The notes: a model not told the origin generated them from the sequence alone. A DNA stretch of 64,000 nucleotides from Thermoactinomyces sp. DSM 45892 (GCF_900107305.1 NZ_FNPL01000001.1:124001-188000), one strand, 5' to 3'. Numbered from the stretch's first letter, positions 25,198 to 34,290 are shown. Numbers and translations: made by a program.

Positions 25198-26172
25198 CTA
25201 TAAGTTACATACTTGTGGAATGTCCTCTAGTAGCCTCAAGCATTTGGCACGTACTCCTTGCATAATAAATGCTTGATTTTCAATCGCCATTAATTCATGG
25301 ATACGAGAGTCCCAACGTTCATTCCACTGCTTGAGATAACCTTGATACTCATCCATTTCAATCAGTTGGCCTTCCAATGAACTCCGCAGAATACTGGCCC
25401 ACTCAGCTATACGTCCTAACTCTAGATCTGCTGAATTCATCTGATTATAGTCTAAATGGATCCTAGAGTAACTTAACGGTTCTGCTATATATACCGCATC
25501 TCCTTGAGCGAGTAGAGACATCCAAGTAGCTACATCACTCAAGACAGCATGATGGGCACCTCCATACCTTGCCCACCCTTCCATGAGATCGTTTTTTCTA
25601 AATAATACAGTCGTAGATTCCCCTATAAAATTAGTAAACTGACTAAGCATGAGCTTTCCAAGATTTTTTCCATTAATAAGCGAATTTTGATGAAATAATT
25701 TAGCTGTACTTACTACTGGAGGGAGTTCACTTCCAGCGTCGTCGACCAACTGTCTGTAAGAAGTGACCAATTTGACATTCGGGAGGCGAAGAAAGGAATG
25801 TACCATTTTTTCAATTTTTTCTCGATGAAAAAAGTTATAATCGTGCAGAAAGTTAATAAACTCTCCCGTAGCCATACTAAACAAGGTTAGGGTGTTTGCT
25901 AAGCTGGATAAGTTTCTACCTGTCTCTACACTTCGCACATACTTAATATGATCATAGGCCTCTAAATATGGCCTAATCAAAGCTTCTACTCCATCATCTG
26001 TACTACCATCCCCAATAATGATTTCCATATTGGGATATGTTTGATCTAATACACTCTCCAATGCCTTCTTCAACATATGAGGACGATTAAAAGCAGATAT
26101 TAAAACACTTACCTTTGGAAGATACAAATTCTTTTCTTGACTCATAAACATTCTTTTTAATCCCTGGCTCAT
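25198..26172 (-). CDS. Family 2 glycosyltransferase
   Basis: The 324-residue protein has a GT-A fold start (KVSVLISAFNRPHMLKKAL), ESVLDQTYPNMEIIIGDGSTDD for nucleotide binding, and a DXD-like LHDYNF near residue 115. A long acceptor-binding C-terminal half without membrane helices follows. It transfers a sugar from a nucleotide donor in the cytoplasm. AGGAGG lies seven nt before the chosen ATG; a TTG two codons earlier is too close. It heads a minus-strand operon with the DegT aminotransferase and a methyltransferase, which points to synthesis of a modified surface glycan or small glycoside. Confidence 0.85.
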   Translation of the reverse strand: MSQGLKRMFMSQEKNLYLPKVSVLISAFNRPHMLKKALESVLDQTYPNMEIIIGDGSTDDGVEALIRPYLEAYDHIKYVRSVETGRNLSSLANTLTLFSMATGEFINFLHDYNFFHREKIEKMVHSFLRLPNVKLVTSYRQLVDDAGSELPPVVSTAKLFHQNSLINGKNLGKLMLSQFTNFIGESTTVLFRKNDLMEGWARYGGAHHAVLSDVATWMSLLAQGDAVYIAEPLSYSRIHLDYNQMNSADLELGRIAEWASILRSSLEGQLIEMDEYQGYLKQWNERWDSRIHELMAIENQAFIMQGVRAKCLRLLEDIPQVCNL

Positions 26173-26458
26173 AAGCAAACCTCCTAATCATCCCTTTTTT
26201 ATCGATCTTCATAGTATTTATTCATTAGCTTCAAAGAATATTCTAAGAGTTGGAACAAGAGAATCTCATCATGACTCCTGTAATTAATAGCCTATTTTTT
26301 GGAAAAATATCTATATTTACCATTCGCATAGAAAATGAAAATATTACTTTCATTTCCTCTTTACAGATTGTTATGAAGAGGCTAAGATAAAGAGGAAGTT
26401 TTTTTAACTAAAAGGTTAATTAAGTTATAAAATTAACAATCTCAAAGGAGCGATTGAT

Positions 26459-27202
26459 ATGTCAACCTCTTCAAATCAGGTTATTATGATCACTGGAGCA
26501 TCAAAAGGGCTAGGGCGTGCTTTAACGCTAGCATTTGCTAAAGAAGGAGCAAGATTAGCTATTTGTGCCCGAGAAGAAACGAAATTACTCCAAGTAAAGA
26601 AGGAAGCGATACAACAAGGAGCTACTGAAGTATTAGCCATTACGGCTGATATGTCACTGTCTCGTGATGTAGAACGGTTTGTGGCATTGGTGGAAGCAAC
26701 ATTTGGCACCATTGATGTCTTAATTAATAACGCATCCATACTAGGACCGAGTCCTATGCCCCTTCTAGCCGATTATCCCGAAGATGACTACCAAGACGTT
26801 CTTCGTGTAAACGCAGTAGGGCCCTTCCTCGTCACAAGGAGAGTGGTGGCGAAGATGCTACAAGAAAAAAAGGGTTCGATCATCAATGTAACTTCAGAAG
26901 CAGGACATACAGGTTATCGTGGTTGGGGGGCTTATGGGATCTCCAAATTTGCGCTGGAAGGATTAACCCAGACGTGGGCTGATGAGCTAGAAGGTACCGG
27001 TGTTCGGATGAATATGGTTGATCCTGGTGAAATGGACACAGAAATGCATGCTTTAGCAGTGCCAGATTGCAATTACGATCTCGTTGATCCAAATGATGTC
27101 GTACATATATTTCTATACTTAGCTTCAACTGAATCAAAAGAAAATGGCGAACGAATACAAGCAACAGAATTCCTACAAGAAAGGGGAGCATATCAATCAT
27201 GA
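26459..27202 (+). CDS. Short-chain dehydrogenase/reductase
   Basis: The 247-residue Rossmann protein has the NAD(P) motif TGASKGLG, NNAS, the catalytic Ser in NVTSEAG and YGISK. CAREET after the second strand suggests NADP preference. The C-terminus is shortened and lacks a clear substrate-loop extension. AAAGGAG precedes the ATG. It overlaps the QueA-like gene by 4 nt (ATGA), so the two are translationally coupled, which is an uncommon pairing. Substrate is unknown. Confidence 0.85.
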   Translation: MSTSSNQVIMITGASKGLGRALTLAFAKEGARLAICAREETKLLQVKKEAIQQGATEVLAITADMSLSRDVERFVALVEATFGTIDVLINNASILGPSPMPLLADYPEDDYQDVLRVNAVGPFLVTRRVVAKMLQEKKGSIINVTSEAGHTGYRGWGAYGISKFALEGLTQTWADELEGTGVRMNMVDPGEMDTEMHALAVPDCNYDLVDPNDVVHIFLYLASTESKENGERIQATEFLQERGAYQS

Positions 27203-28233
27203 CAACATCCCTTTCCTTCTACCTACCGGACTCCCTGCATGCATCCTCGCCACCTGAACGCCGGGGCATTCGCCGTGATCATGTTAAGTGCATGGTGTTA
27301 CATCGTCAAACAGATGAAACTACACATACTCAGTTTCAACATATCGATTCCTATCTCGAGAAAGACGATTTATTAGTATTAAATGCAAGTCGAACCATAC
27401 CCGCCGTTTTTCACGTTGATTGGACACGGGATCATGTACTCTTACAATCGCAAGTAGAAATGAGACTGGCACGGAGAATCGATGCTACGCACTGGGAAGC
27501 GCTAATCGTGGCCGCTGGAGTTACGTTAGGAGATGAATTTCTTTTTGCTCCTTCTCTCCAAGCGACCGTTACTTCACTATCAGATGCTTCACTCGTAACC
27601 CTACAGTTTTCCCAATCTGGGAATCATCTACTTGAATCTTTCTATGCTCTAGGCGAGCCGATTCGATATGAATATATCGATCAACTGTGGGATCTAGACT
27701 ATTACCAAACCGTTTATGGAACTGTGCCAGGGTCTGTAGAGATGCCTTCTGCAGGGAGAGCTTTTAGTTGGGAGTTATTACTGAGATTACAGCAAAAAGG
27801 AGTGAGGATTGCTTATATTCAGCTCCATACAGGTCTAAGTTATCTACTAGATGACCAAGCGTATCTCGATCCAAAAAAGCACATTGAAGAATACTTGGTT
27901 CCTGTTAGTACCGTTCAAGAGATCAAAAAAGCGAAAAAACAGAGGAAGCGAGTCATTGCAGTTGGGACAACAGTAGTAAGAGCCTTAGAAACATCGATCG
28001 ATGGTGATGGAGAGATCATCCCCCAAACCAGTTGGACCAATCTACATATCACAGCCGATACAAAGCTCCGTGTCGTAGATGGACTAATTACAGGGTTTCA
28101 TGAACCAGAAGCAAGTCATCTCGATCTTCTCTCCTCTCTGATCAATCCAGAACGAATTCTACATGCTTATCAGGAAGCGATCGAACATCAGTATTATTGG
28201 CATGAATTTGGTGATATGAACTTCATTCTGTAG
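27199..28233 (+). CDS. QueA-family protein (SAM:tRNA ribosyltransferase-isomerase-like), divergent paralogue
   Basis: The 344-residue protein aligns with QueA, which adds the cyclopentane-diol ring of queuosine to tRNA. Recognisable blocks are VIAVGTTVVRALE, LRVVDGLITGFHEPEASHL and HEFGDMNFIL. Several normally strict QueA blocks are changed: the PTAGLHFT-type motif reads PSAGRAFS and HVGLGTF reads LHTGLSYL. This suggests a paralogue with altered substrate or activity. No tgt or other queuosine genes are beside it. It is coupled to an SDR gene and followed by a SufR-like regulator. Confidence 0.75.
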   Translation: MTTSLSFYLPDSLHASSPPERRGIRRDHVKCMVLHRQTDETTHTQFQHIDSYLEKDDLLVLNASRTIPAVFHVDWTRDHVLLQSQVEMRLARRIDATHWEALIVAAGVTLGDEFLFAPSLQATVTSLSDASLVTLQFSQSGNHLLESFYALGEPIRYEYIDQLWDLDYYQTVYGTVPGSVEMPSAGRAFSWELLLRLQQKGVRIAYIQLHTGLSYLLDDQAYLDPKKHIEEYLVPVSTVQEIKKAKKQRKRVIAVGTTVVRALETSIDGDGEIIPQTSWTNLHITADTKLRVVDGLITGFHEPEASHLDLLSSLINPERILHAYQEAIEHQYYWHEFGDMNFIL

Positions 28234-28335
28234 AAAAGGAGAAGAGGAGCACTTGACAGATTTAATAGGGAGTCTAAACTAAAGTGGAGGTATTACGAAG
28301 AGCGAGATTATTTTAGTGAGGGGAGGTCGTTTGCT

Positions 28336-28971
28336 ATGTCTGAACCAATGAGCTATACACGTCAGCAAATCCTAACTCTACTTCGAAAAAGTGGATCCAT
28401 GAGCGCACAAGAGTTAGCAAATATCTTAGAAATCTCTAATATTGCTGTGAGAAAGCATCTACAAGTTCTTGAAAAGGATCAGCTACTCAAGACAACACTA
28501 GTACGTCAAGCGATGGGGAGACCTACATCCGTCTACTCCCTTACTGAGAAAGCAGAAGTATTTTTCCCAAAACATTATCGTGATTTAACACTTGATTTTC
28601 TACAAGACCTGGAGTCTCTTCACGGCAAAGAAACGATCGATCAATTATTTCACCGGAGGGAAGAACGCTTAAAGCAAGCCATTCGATCTCTCATGAAAGG
28701 TCTTCCTCTCTCCGAGCAAGTGTCCCAATTAGCCTCTATTCAACAGGAAAAGGGATATATGGCCGAGTGGGAAGAAAGTGCAGAAAAAGACACTTACACC
28801 CTAACAGAATACAACTGCCCCATTCATACCGTTGCACACCAATATCTGCAAGCATGTGGAAGCGAACTCTCTTTGTTTCGTGGTATTTTGGATGCAGAGG
28901 TAGAGCAAGTGGAGTGTAAAGCCAAAGGCGGGAAACATTGTGTTTATCAGATCCGTCCTCGTAAAAATTAA
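28336..28971 (+). CDS. HTH transcriptional regulator with cysteine-containing sensor domain (SufR-like)
   Basis: The first 75 residues are a winged helix (ILTLLRKSGSMSAQELANIL, then IAVRKHLQVLEKDQLL and GRPTSVYSLT). The C-terminal domain carries NCPIHTVAHQYLQAC and, further on, VECKAKGGKHCVYQI. This four-cysteine arrangement matches the SufR group that binds an Fe-S cluster and senses iron or oxidative status. GGGGAGG precedes the ATG. A strong terminator follows at 28985. The target genes are not evident; it may regulate the SDR/QueA-like pair upstream or act at a distance. Confidence 0.7.
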   Translation: MSEPMSYTRQQILTLLRKSGSMSAQELANILEISNIAVRKHLQVLEKDQLLKTTLVRQAMGRPTSVYSLTEKAEVFFPKHYRDLTLDFLQDLESLHGKETIDQLFHRREERLKQAIRSLMKGLPLSEQVSQLASIQQEKGYMAEWEESAEKDTYTLTEYNCPIHTVAHQYLQACGSELSLFRGILDAEVEQVECKAKGGKHCVYQIRPRKN

Positions 28972-28984
28972 GCAAACGATTATA

Positions 28985-29026
28985 AGAGGATCTATGTCCA
29001 ATATAAGCACATAGATCCTCTTTTTT
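28985..29026 (+). terminator. Terminator after the SufR-like regulator
   Basis: AGAGGATCTATGT pairs perfectly with ACATAGATCCTCT over 13 bp with an 11-nt loop, then TTTTTT. Confidence 0.9.
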
Positions 29027-29077
29027 CATTCATAGCATTCTACATTCTGGTAACATTACTCAGAACTATGCATTGGA

Positions 29078-29842
29078 TCAACTCAATTCGCTGATAGACT
29101 TGGCTCCCTGATTACGCAACCATTGAACTAGATCAGTAGCATGACTCCGTTGTGCAGCATCCAATGGTGTTAGATTGTCCCACAATGAAATCCAGTTCAG
29201 ATTAGCCCCCTTATGGAGCAAGTACTCAGCGGCGTTTCGTTGTCCACCGTGACAAGCGCACCAAAATGATACGTTCATTTCCTCTGTAGGTGAAGTAGAT
29301 TTTTCTACCCAAGGGTATTTTGCTGAAAGTTGGCCACCTGCAAAGTAAGCTTCTACTACATCCATTTTTCCTAATGCGGCTGCATGCCATAGTGCCAGCT
29401 GTGCTCCACGTTCCGCCAATCTATATGCCGTCCCCCACTGTGCAAATGCAATTGCATCGTCCAACGGTGTCCCACCAGCAATTACTGCACCATCCGCCTC
29501 GATGTCAGCACCAAAGTCGAGAAGCATGTCTAGTATCTCGATATCATTATTGCTTGCAGCCCAATGAAGCGGTGTCTCCGTATGTGAGCCGGAAAATCGC
29601 GCGTTCACATCAGCACCTGCCTCGACTAGTACAGTAACGGCTTCCGCTCCATTCGGAAAGTGGCCAGGCGAGTCAGTTACTACATGTAACAACGTACGGG
29701 ACATGCGATCTCTCCCCATAATTCGCGCTGTAGATAAGTCTGGGTTTACAGAAAGTATCTCCTTCAACATTGGGATATTGCCTGTGTGAATTGCACTGAT
29801 AACATCCATTGCCAGCTTATCATTCTCATTGAAAAAATTCAT
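29078..29842 (-). CDS. Ankyrin-repeat protein
   Basis: The 254-residue soluble protein consists of ankyrin repeats. Clear units include TLLHVVTDSPGH...VTVLVEAGADVNARF, TPLHWAASNNDIEILDMLLDFGADIEADG and TPLDDAIAFAQWGTAYRLAERGA; a last one reads LTPLDAAQRSHATDLVQWLRNQGA. It has no signal peptide or attached enzyme domain, so it is a protein-binding adaptor. No strong SD is seen before the ATG. It is a single-gene unit beside the MerR pair. A specific partner cannot be named. Confidence 0.85.
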   Translation of the reverse strand: MNFFNENDKLAMDVISAIHTGNIPMLKEILSVNPDLSTARIMGRDRMSRTLLHVVTDSPGHFPNGAEAVTVLVEAGADVNARFSGSHTETPLHWAASNNDIEILDMLLDFGADIEADGAVIAGGTPLDDAIAFAQWGTAYRLAERGAQLALWHAAALGKMDVVEAYFAGGQLSAKYPWVEKSTSPTEEMNVSFWCACHGGQRNAAEYLLHKGANLNWISLWDNLTPLDAAQRSHATDLVQWLRNQGAKSISELS

Positions 29843-29993
29843 GTCTACATCATCTCACTTTACACTCATTTTGTCGTGTCGATTCATACAGTTACATTTC
29901 CTCTAGCTTTCGCTAAAAGTAGAATAAGCTTTAACATTGTGTCAATGTCAATCTATTATTGTGATCTTTTAGAGACAGGAAAACATATTTGTG

Positions 29994-30382
29994 TCACACA
30001 TTGACATTCCTCATTCCGATCAATATATCGTATGACCTCTCCGTTCTTTGAATCAAACCTTCGTTTCTCTCTATCTCTATCATCTCGTTCATTTCTATAA
30101 TAATTTGCCTATAGCGATCCACTTCATTGGAAAGTTCATTCATTTTCGAGTATATCCATTCGACCAATAAATTCTTTTCGGGTGTCTGTAGGATCGTCTT
30201 AATCTCTGACAAGGAGAATCCATACCTTCGTAGCTTTTTTATAAATAATGCTATTTCTAACTGACTTTTCTCATAATATCTATACCTATTAGTATTTTCT
30301 AAAAAAGTCCCTCTTTGTCGTAGTGTCGTAGCATGCGAGGGCTTAATTTGCAAAGCTGTGAAAACTTGCTAATCGTATACAT
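29994..30382 (-). pseudogene. MerR-family regulator disrupted by a one-base frameshift
   Basis: From an ATG at 30382 with AAGGAGGAGG upstream, the frame reads a normal MerR N-terminus (MYTISKFSQLCKLSPRMLRH, then YDKEGLF) and meets TAG at 30301-30299. The next frame continues at once with LENTNRYRYYEKSQLEIAL and the rest of the MerR domain and coiled coil. Adding one T to the run of six T at 30301-30306 (minus strand) would restore GLFLENTNRYRYYE exactly. This is either a recent inactivation, a sequencing error in a homopolymer, or a slippage-regulated gene. Confidence 0.8.
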
Positions 30383-30543
30383 CTGCCTCCTCCTTCTTTA
30401 TGATAAAGACGATTTGCGAGAATACCATCCATCGTAATAGAAATTGTATATACTATTATCGATTAACCCATTTCTAATATATCAAAGTTTATCAACCTGA
30501 CTATATTGAAATCTCTCAAGTAGGTTCTTATTTTTTAGATGTA

Positions 30544-30575
30544 TTGACCTTCACGTATACGTAATACCATATAGT
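30544..30575 (+). promoter_or_regulatory. MerR-type promoter with 20-nt spacer
   Basis: TTGACC (30544-30549) and TATAGT (30570-30575) are 20 nt apart, the overlong spacing typical of MerR-activated promoters. The spacer begins with TTCACGTATACG, which resembles a MerR operator half. It lies just upstream of the MerR gene at 30597, so autoregulation is likely. Confidence 0.65.
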
Positions 30576-30596
30576 ATTTTTAGGGAGCGGATAACC

Positions 30597-31364
30597 ATGC
30601 TTAGCATAGGTGAATTAGCAAAAAAAGCAAATATAAGTAGACGGACACTTCATTATTACGATGAGATTGGTTTGCTAAAACCAACGAAGGTGGATGATAA
30701 AAACTATCGCTATTACGATCAGAATGCATTATTAAGGTTACAAGAAATACGACTGTTAAAATCGATTGGTTTTACATTACGGCAAATCAGACAAATGGTT
30801 GGTCAGCCAGTGGTCAGGGCCGATGAAAAAATGTGGATTACATCTTTACAGGAACAAATCAAGATCATTCAAAAAGAAAAGGAAAATCTAGAGAGAAAGC
30901 AATACTACTTACAATCAACCGTGCATGCTATTCAGGTAACAGGGCAAGTCAAGGCAAACGAGATTTTTGAGTTAATAACATCTTTGGAAGATCGAGAGGT
31001 AGAAAACGGAGTTATCGTCGCTACATTCCCTGACCAGCTTTTTACGGATGAGGAAATGGAGATTTTGCAACAGCTTCCCCTGTTAGGAAGTAAAGATCCT
31101 CGATTAGTTGAATTGATCGAATTGATACAGCAGATTCGCCAAAATATTCATAAGCCTGTTTCGGATACCATCGTACAAGGATTTGCTGAAGCACTACATG
31201 TACAGATCGTCCGTCTATTCAAAGGAAATATAAATCTGGTAGAAAAATATTGGAAATTAATTACACCAAACGAAAATGAAGCCCCCACTGTTTATGGATT
31301 CGATTATAAAATAGTGAGCTATATTAACCAGATGTTGGAATATTACTACATGCAACAGGAGTGA
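30597..31364 (+). CDS. MerR-family transcriptional activator
   Basis: The 255-residue protein has a complete MerR DNA-binding domain (MLSIGELAKKANISRRTLHY, then YDEIGLLKP and NYRYYDQNAL). A coiled-coil dimer helix follows (about residues 80-115), then a C-terminal helical effector domain of the TipA/antibiotic-binding kind. It twists an overlong-spacer promoter to activate transcription on ligand binding. AGGGAG precedes the ATG. It is the first gene of a plus-strand run with a CPBP protease 7 nt downstream, which it probably controls together with itself. Confidence 0.85.
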   Translation: MLSIGELAKKANISRRTLHYYDEIGLLKPTKVDDKNYRYYDQNALLRLQEIRLLKSIGFTLRQIRQMVGQPVVRADEKMWITSLQEQIKIIQKEKENLERKQYYLQSTVHAIQVTGQVKANEIFELITSLEDREVENGVIVATFPDQLFTDEEMEILQQLPLLGSKDPRLVELIELIQQIRQNIHKPVSDTIVQGFAEALHVQIVRLFKGNINLVEKYWKLITPNENEAPTVYGFDYKIVSYINQMLEYYYMQQE

Positions 31365-31371
31365 GCACAAC

Positions 31372-32295
31372 ATGAACACAAAGCAAACAAACCAACTGAC
31401 TTTTTATCGAAAATGGGGACAGGCAGTCAGCTTAATCCATTTTTTGATTATAGCTATAGCGATAGGATGGTTAATGTGGAACGGGTTGACTGATATTCGA
31501 TATTCATCTGACCATCAAAGTACAAAACCAATATGGAATATATGGATTCCAGCGCTTATCGGTATCATGCTTATTAAAATGATGTCACTTCATCTACCCG
31601 TGACAAACTTCCATCAAGTCAGCCATCTTCCAAAGTCACAGCTTACCATTCAATCTATTATTTTTCTGTCAGGGGCAGTCTTGTTTCCTACTACTTTGCT
31701 CTTAGTCGATGGCAATAATCCACATTTTTCCATTTGGTATATTGGACTAAAACTTACTTTTCTGCTAATGCTCCCTTGGATTATTATATTTATCTATCGA
31801 TTTCCATCCCAACATGATACCATAGCTAAACAGCCTCAGTCTCTGTCGCAATGGGCTCGGATGGCTCCCTTTTTTATTGGAGGCGTTTGGATTTATCTGT
31901 CCTACTTCTCTATCTTTTCAACTCCGCATACTCCTAGTACCGTTACCGATCCTTTGACATTATTCCTTCTGGTACTATCCAGTTTTTTCGTTAATAGCTT
32001 GCTGGAAGAATGGTTCTATCGCGTCTGGTTACAAACACATTTAGAAAGATTACTTGGGACTTGGCCAGCTATATGGATAACGTCTGTTCTTTGGTCTATT
32101 TGGCATATTGCAATCCAAGGAACAGGAGAATGGAGTACGGATATTGCAACTGTCATTTCCAATCAAGGCATAACAGGTGTTTTCTTGGGTTATCTCTGGT
32201 CTCGTTACCGTAATATATGGATTTTAATTTTGATTCATGGAATCATAAATGCGCCTCCTTATTTATTACTGGATATATGGAGAAATTGGTTTTAA
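31372..32295 (+). CDS. CPBP-family intramembrane metalloprotease (CAAX/Abi type)
   Basis: The 307-residue protein has about eight membrane helices. The CPBP motifs are LLEEWFYRVWL (EExxxR), WSIWHIAIQ with the metal histidine, and LIHGIIN with the last motif. Members include Rce1-like proteases and bacterial self-immunity or abortive-infection proteins. AGGAGT precedes the ATG. The MerR stop is 7 nt upstream, so the two form an operon, suggesting induction by a compound the MerR protein senses, possibly an antimicrobial peptide. Confidence 0.85.
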   Translation: MNTKQTNQLTFYRKWGQAVSLIHFLIIAIAIGWLMWNGLTDIRYSSDHQSTKPIWNIWIPALIGIMLIKMMSLHLPVTNFHQVSHLPKSQLTIQSIIFLSGAVLFPTTLLLVDGNNPHFSIWYIGLKLTFLLMLPWIIIFIYRFPSQHDTIAKQPQSLSQWARMAPFFIGGVWIYLSYFSIFSTPHTPSTVTDPLTLFLLVLSSFFVNSLLEEWFYRVWLQTHLERLLGTWPAIWITSVLWSIWHIAIQGTGEWSTDIATVISNQGITGVFLGYLWSRYRNIWILILIHGIINAPPYLLLDIWRNWF

Positions 32296-32323
32296 TCAAA
32301 CTTGAATATTGGAGGATGTGTCC

Positions 32324-33256
32324 ATGAATAAATCGATAGCAGAAGAAAAGATGAAACAATTATCTTATCGAATAGATCCACAGAGTAAGTTACTTTACTC
32401 ACATGAATTAAAAGGTGGAGTCTCAGCACAGGTAACCATGCTGGAAGTAGAATATCCAGATGGCCACAAGAAGAAAATGATTATACGTCAACATGGTGAG
32501 ATCGACATAAAACGGAACCCAAAAATAGCATTAGACGAGTTTACACTCCTAAAAAGCCTACATTCCTTTGGATTGCCTACACCAGAACCTTATTATTTAG
32601 AATCATCAGGCGAAATTTTCACCACACCATGTATTGTGATGGAATATATAGAGGGTGAAACACAGTTTAAACCTGCTTGTTTAAGCGATTATATCCTTCA
32701 ACTAGCAGCGAACTTAGCAAAAATTCACAGTATAGATTACTCAAAAATAGATTTATCATTTCTCCCTAATCAAGAAAACATGTATACAGAAAAAATGAGA
32801 AATCGTCCTCCCGTTCTTGATGAATCATTGAGTGAAGGACGTATACGAGATACAATCGAACTGGTCTGGCCGGTAGTCCAACAGAACTCATCTACCATAC
32901 TCCACGGAGATTTTTGGCCAGGCAATCTATTATGGAAAGAAGATCAACTTGTCGGCATTATTGATTGGGAGGATGTAGCATTTGGAGATCCGTTAGCTGA
33001 TGTTGCAAACAGCCGTCTCGAAATTCTATGGCACTTTGGTATTCATGCCATGAATGATTTTACAGCCCAGTATCAATCGATAATGCCTACTGTTAACTTT
33101 GAAAATCTTCCTTATTGGGATCTATGTGCTGCGTTACGACCAACCTCTAAAATCACTACATGGGGACTAGATGAAATCACTTTAAAAAGGATGAAAAAAA
33201 GACACCATCTATTTGTTAACCAAGCAATAAAAAAGATTCTATCAAGTAATGTATGA
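32324..33256 (+). CDS. Aminoglycoside phosphotransferase-family kinase
   Basis: The 310-residue protein has an APH/choline-kinase fold with the catalytic loop LHGDFWPGNLLW and the metal motif IIDWEDVAFGDPLAD. An N-terminal lobe contains MIIRQHGEID and CIVMEYIEGE. It phosphorylates a small-molecule alcohol, possibly an antibiotic or metabolite. The start is the ATG with GGAGG eight nt upstream; a TTG five codons earlier lies inside that SD. It lies 28 nt after the CPBP gene and probably belongs to the same MerR-controlled unit, which would suit a resistance function. Confidence 0.8.
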   Translation: MNKSIAEEKMKQLSYRIDPQSKLLYSHELKGGVSAQVTMLEVEYPDGHKKKMIIRQHGEIDIKRNPKIALDEFTLLKSLHSFGLPTPEPYYLESSGEIFTTPCIVMEYIEGETQFKPACLSDYILQLAANLAKIHSIDYSKIDLSFLPNQENMYTEKMRNRPPVLDESLSEGRIRDTIELVWPVVQQNSSTILHGDFWPGNLLWKEDQLVGIIDWEDVAFGDPLADVANSRLEILWHFGIHAMNDFTAQYQSIMPTVNFENLPYWDLCAALRPTSKITTWGLDEITLKRMKKRHHLFVNQAIKKILSSNV

Positions 33257-33289
33257 TAGATATGAAAAATCATATACAGAAGGGATATT

Positions 33290-33721
33290 ATGATGAAAGG
33301 AATTTTTTTTGCCATTATAGGTGGAGGTTTCCTTACATTACAAGGAGTAGCTAATTCCCATATTACTCAAGGGATTGGTACATGGAAAACGGCCACCATC
33401 ACACAACTAACAGGATTCATAGTATCCTATATAATCCTTATGCTCACTCGAGATTACCATTGGGAGTCATTAAAGCAAGTTAAGCCCTTATTTTTGACTG
33501 GAGGTGCTCTAGGAGCCATCATTATTTTTAGTAATGTGACTGCCATTCACCAAATCGGGGTTACTCTCACAGTTGCATTACTACTTATTTCACAGTTAGG
33601 TTTTACGTTTATCACAGATCGTTTTGGATGGTTTGAAGGAAAAAAGCAAGAGGTGAGGCCTTCGCAGTTAATGGGTATTGGAATGATGGTCTTAGGTGTA
33701 GCCATTCTTCAGTTTGCATGA
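33290..33721 (+). CDS. YdcZ (DUF606)-family DMT transporter, first of a pair
   Basis: The 143-residue protein has five hydrophobic helices with the family features GGGFLTLQGVANSHI near the start and LLLISQLGFTFITDRFGWF late. Half-size DMT transporters of this family usually work as pairs. AAGGGA precedes the ATG, and the second member follows 60 nt later. It probably exports a small molecule, with direction and substrate unknown. It may belong to the MerR/CPBP/APH run or be a separate unit. Confidence 0.8.
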   Translation: MMKGIFFAIIGGGFLTLQGVANSHITQGIGTWKTATITQLTGFIVSYIILMLTRDYHWESLKQVKPLFLTGGALGAIIIFSNVTAIHQIGVTLTVALLLISQLGFTFITDRFGWFEGKKQEVRPSQLMGIGMMVLGVAILQFA

Positions 33722-33782
33722 TAGGAGTCACAAAACAACGCATATCTAATGAAAGAGATTCAGTTATAAGAGGTAGTGAAAA

Positions 33783-34253
33783 ATGATGATAGGATTATTA
33801 TTAGGATGTCTCGCTGGAATATTAATCAGTTTCCAAAACACCTTAAATAGTAAATTGAATGAGCAGGCTGGCACTTGGATGACTACAACATGGGTACTAG
33901 GGCTAGGATTCTTAGCTTCATTTATAATTGGTTTTATAGTAGAAGGAATTGATTTTCTTAATTTACGAAATGCAGAAATCTGGTATTGGTTTAGCGGAGT
34001 GCTTGGTATATTTGTGGTGTCATGTCTTATGCAAGGAATCCGATTACTCGGTGCCACCTATGCCATTTCAATCGTCCTTACTTCACAGATTGGTTTCGCG
34101 CTTGTATTTGATTCACTTGGACTCTTTGGATTAGAAAAAATCCCATTTCAGACTACCAAATTACTTGGAGTATTCATCATTATTAGTGGCATATTCGTTT
34201 TCAAGCTAGATAGTAGGAAGCGAATAGAAGATTCACTACAACACAAAGAATGA
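33783..34253 (+). CDS. YdcZ (DUF606)-family DMT transporter, second of a pair
   Basis: The 156-residue protein has five helices and repeats the family pattern of the preceding gene (GILISFQNTLNSKL; VLTSQIGFALVFDSLGLFG) but is only distantly similar to it. It ends in a charged tail (KLDSRKRIEDSLQHKE). GAGGTAGTG lies before the ATG. The two half-transporters most likely form a heterodimer, as in small multidrug or nucleotide-sugar exporters. A strong terminator overlaps its stop. Confidence 0.8.
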   Translation: MMIGLLLGCLAGILISFQNTLNSKLNEQAGTWMTTTWVLGLGFLASFIIGFIVEGIDFLNLRNAEIWYWFSGVLGIFVVSCLMQGIRLLGATYAISIVLTSQIGFALVFDSLGLFGLEKIPFQTTKLLGVFIIISGIFVFKLDSRKRIEDSLQHKE

Positions 34254-34290
34254 CGTATGAGCCGTTTCCCTCACATGTCATTCTTTTTTT
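34245..34290 (+). terminator. Terminator after the YdcZ pair
   Basis: AAAGAATGAC pairs with GTCATTCTTT, with a partly paired inner part, followed by a T run. The stem includes the stop codon region of the gene. Confidence 0.8.
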
